Below the pieces are notes generated by a model. That model was not told where the DNA came from. It saw only the letters and a list, made by a program, of their open reading frames with translations, and ran no database searches. From an uncultured Bacteroides sp. (GTDB taxonomy: Bacteria > Bacteroidota > Bacteroidia > Bacteroidales > Bacteroidaceae): DNA of 44,053 bases. Position 1 is the stretch's first letter; each line of letters opens with the position of its first letter. Shown piece after piece: positions 42,541 to 44,053 of this stretch. The position numbers and the translations under genes were made by a program. The stretch covers positions 1 through 44,053 of the forward strand of contig CAMTFK010000009.1 of the NCBI GenBank assembly GCA_947071285.1, given 5' to 3'.

Positions 42541-43902
42541 TTATTCTTTAGATGATTCTCTTATCTTTCTTTTCGTGAAATACCAGTCGATTACTTTATC
42601 ACTCAATTCCCGGCATAAAGCAGGGTATTTATTGGCTATATTCGTGGTTTCGTTAGGGTCTTTCTTCACATCATACAGTTCCAGGCAAGTGCGGTCCGAA
42701 TTAATCAGCAACTTATAGTCACCTCTCCTGATTGCCAAATGGGGGCTCTGATGATGCAATTGAGGCGGACGACCGAAAAAACGGTTACGGCCAAAATCCC
42801 ACATCAAGTCTTTCCGACGTTGCTGAGCTTTGGTGCCTAACAGTGCCTTGCTCAGGTCTTCCCCACTATAATTGAATCCCTTCGGCATCCTGGCACCGGT
42901 GATTGCACAAAGTGAAGGAAATAAATCGACGGAACAAACTACGCTCTCATCCTCTATTTCACCGCATTTTATCTTCTTCGGCCAGCTAATGATAAAAGGC
43001 ATCCTGACCCCTCCTTCATACAAGCTGACTTTAGAACCCCTCATGCCATTTGTACGGACCTGATTGAATGTAGGTAAGGCGCCATTATCGCTCGTAAAGA
43101 TAATCAGGGTGTTGTCCAATATTCCCATTTGTGCCAATCCATCGAGAAAACGCCCGATTTGCCTGTCATACTCTTCCAGTACGGCAACAAAGTTCGGTTG
43201 GCTGGTCCAGCTCTTCTTATTATCAAAAAACTCAGTCCGGGGAATCCAGGGGTCATGCATATCATCGGGCCAGAGATTTACAAAACAGGGCTTGTCCTTA
43301 TGGCGGGAGAGGAAATCCAATGCTTTATCAACAAAGTATCCTGTGCGTTCCCAACGTTTAATGCTGTCTTGCTTACTCCATATCCAGTTGGAGGCGGTAA
43401 TCAGTTTGTCAGGGTCCGGGCTCTCATAGGTCGATACGTACTCATCGAAACCATAAAGGGGGATTTGAGGGGCATCGTCCACATCACGCCCTCCACCCAT
43501 GTGCCACTTACCGATATGAGCCGTGGAATAGCCTGCTTCTTTCAAGGCTTTAGCCATGCAAGGGGCCGAGGCATCCAGATAGTCCAGTTGTTCACATCGG
43601 GCATTCCCCGCCCTTTCATGCAAGAAGGTGTTTATGCCCCATTCCGTCGGGAACATACCCGTAGTCAGAGACACGCGGGAAGGTGAACTCACGGGTGAAG
43701 CTGTATAATAGTGGTTAAACTTCAACCCGTTGGCAGCCAGACGGTCGATATTGGGAGTCATCACCCAGCCACTGTTATAGCAAGATAAATCTCCCATCCC
43801 CATATCATCCGTATAGATGATTACGATATTAGGTTTTTCCGCAGCCTGGACAGCATAAACAGATGCAAGTCCGGCGATACTCAACAAACAAATAGGTTTC
43901 AT
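42541..43902 (-). CDS. Exported Ser-type sulfatase (S1 family)
   Basis: The 453-residue protein is read from ATG 43902, which gives a clean signal peptide (MKPICLLSIAGLASVYAVQA); an in-frame TTG at 43941 is rejected as it adds 13 residues before it. 'NIVIIYTDDMGMGDLSCYN' supplies the calcium-binding Asp pair. 'SSPSRVSLTTG' is the S-x-P-S-R signature with Ser72 as the residue converted to formylglycine by an anaerobic maturase (not encoded here). 'HIGKWHMGG' and 'IIFTSDNG' complete the active site. It removes sulfate from a carbohydrate, probably in the periplasm. With a GH43 next to it, it may serve a sulfated or marine-type glycan distinct from the main PUL substrate; alternatively it is a neighbouring unit unrelated to it. 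Confidence 0.92.
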   Translation of the reverse strand: MKPICLLSIAGLASVYAVQAAEKPNIVIIYTDDMGMGDLSCYNSGWVMTPNIDRLAANGLKFNHYYTASPVSSPSRVSLTTGMFPTEWGINTFLHERAGNARCEQLDYLDASAPCMAKALKEAGYSTAHIGKWHMGGGRDVDDAPQIPLYGFDEYVSTYESPDPDKLITASNWIWSKQDSIKRWERTGYFVDKALDFLSRHKDKPCFVNLWPDDMHDPWIPRTEFFDNKKSWTSQPNFVAVLEEYDRQIGRFLDGLAQMGILDNTLIIFTSDNGALPTFNQVRTNGMRGSKVSLYEGGVRMPFIISWPKKIKCGEIEDESVVCSVDLFPSLCAITGARMPKGFNYSGEDLSKALLGTKAQQRRKDLMWDFGRNRFFGRPPQLHHQSPHLAIRRGDYKLLINSDRTCLELYDVKKDPNETTNIANKYPALCRELSDKVIDWYFTKRKIRESSKE

Positions 43903-43971
43903 ACTAATAAGAGGAATTAGTAGTTGATTTAATTCATACAAGTTCAGAAAGGAGGCAAATGATTAAGTAGT

Positions 43972-44053
43972 ACTATCTCAATTCTCCTCCTCCAGTTGGA
44001 GGAGGAGTACCCGTAGGGGGAGGTGGTAGGTAAAACAATAAAATACCTATTAA
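43972..44053. mobile_element. Second foldback repeat copy, cut by the window edge
   Basis: From ACTATCTCAATTC onward this matches the terminal repeat of the 36717-36883 element, including the CCTCCTCCAGTTGGAGGAGG hairpin and GGTGGTAGGT. It continues into AACAATAAAATACCTAT, which is the reverse complement of the centre of the first copy (36806-36822). It therefore lies in the opposite orientation. Both copies are followed, outside this terminus, by ATCATTTGCCT. It begins 70 bp upstream of the sulfatase start. Confidence 0.75.

Noticed and set aside
43903..43941. Longer sulfatase start at TTG 43941
   Set aside because: ATG 43902 starts a normal signal peptide; the extra 13 residues would disrupt it and rely on a rare start codon.

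Overview
The window reads as chromosomal DNA of a gut Bacteroides or close relative (Bacteroidales). Support comes from TAnnTTTG-type -7 promoter elements, a SusC/SusD pair, a one-protein hybrid two-component regulator with a Reg_prop propeller, a Ser-type sulfatase, a DUF6266 protein and a fused SpmA-SpmB protein. The species cannot be told from the sequence alone. No rRNA, tRNA, CRISPR array or transposase gene was seen.

Region 1 (1-10.6 kb) is mixed. It holds the 5' part of a very large uncharacterised protein that runs off the left edge (minus strand) and a DUF6266 protein (plus) whose 3' end overlaps that of an AlkD-type DNA glycosylase. Next come a TPR sensor histidine kinase without a linked regulator, an exported sialate O-acetylesterase-type SGNH esterase, and a divergent plus-strand pair: SpmAB-like membrane protein and the rRNA maturation factor YbeY. 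Strong hairpin terminators follow the esterase gene and ybeY.

Region 2 (10.6-43.9 kb) is one polysaccharide utilisation locus (PUL), entirely on the minus strand. In transcription order it has: (a) a Ser-type sulfatase and a GH43 lipoprotein; (b) an HTCS regulator; (c) an eight-gene catabolic run of GH105, GH2, exported FAD oxidoreductase, GH130, a second GH105, GH115, GH31 and a GH63/MGH1-like enzyme, closed by a terminator; (d) after a 325-bp gap with its own promoter, SusC, SusD, two GH43 enzymes and an unrecognised exported protein that looks like an alpha/alpha-barrel enzyme. The gene set suggests a branched plant heteropolysaccharide carrying arabinose and (4-O-methyl-)glucuronic acid, such as an arabinogalactan or exudate gum. 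Two GH105 enzymes expect unsaturated uronides, yet no recognisable polysaccharide lyase is present. Nor are there a recognisable surface glycan-binding protein or an obvious endo-acting backbone enzyme apart from the GH43 lipoproteins.

Non-coding structure of note: a 167-bp foldback (MITE-like) element with 61-bp terminal inverted repeats between the HTCS gene and the catabolic operon, with a second, oppositely oriented copy running off the right edge; an array of 22/23-bp palindromic tandem repeats upstream of the HTCS gene; a 15-bp inverted repeat in the divergent promoter region of the esterase and spmAB; and a cluster of GGAC-containing sites upstream of susC.
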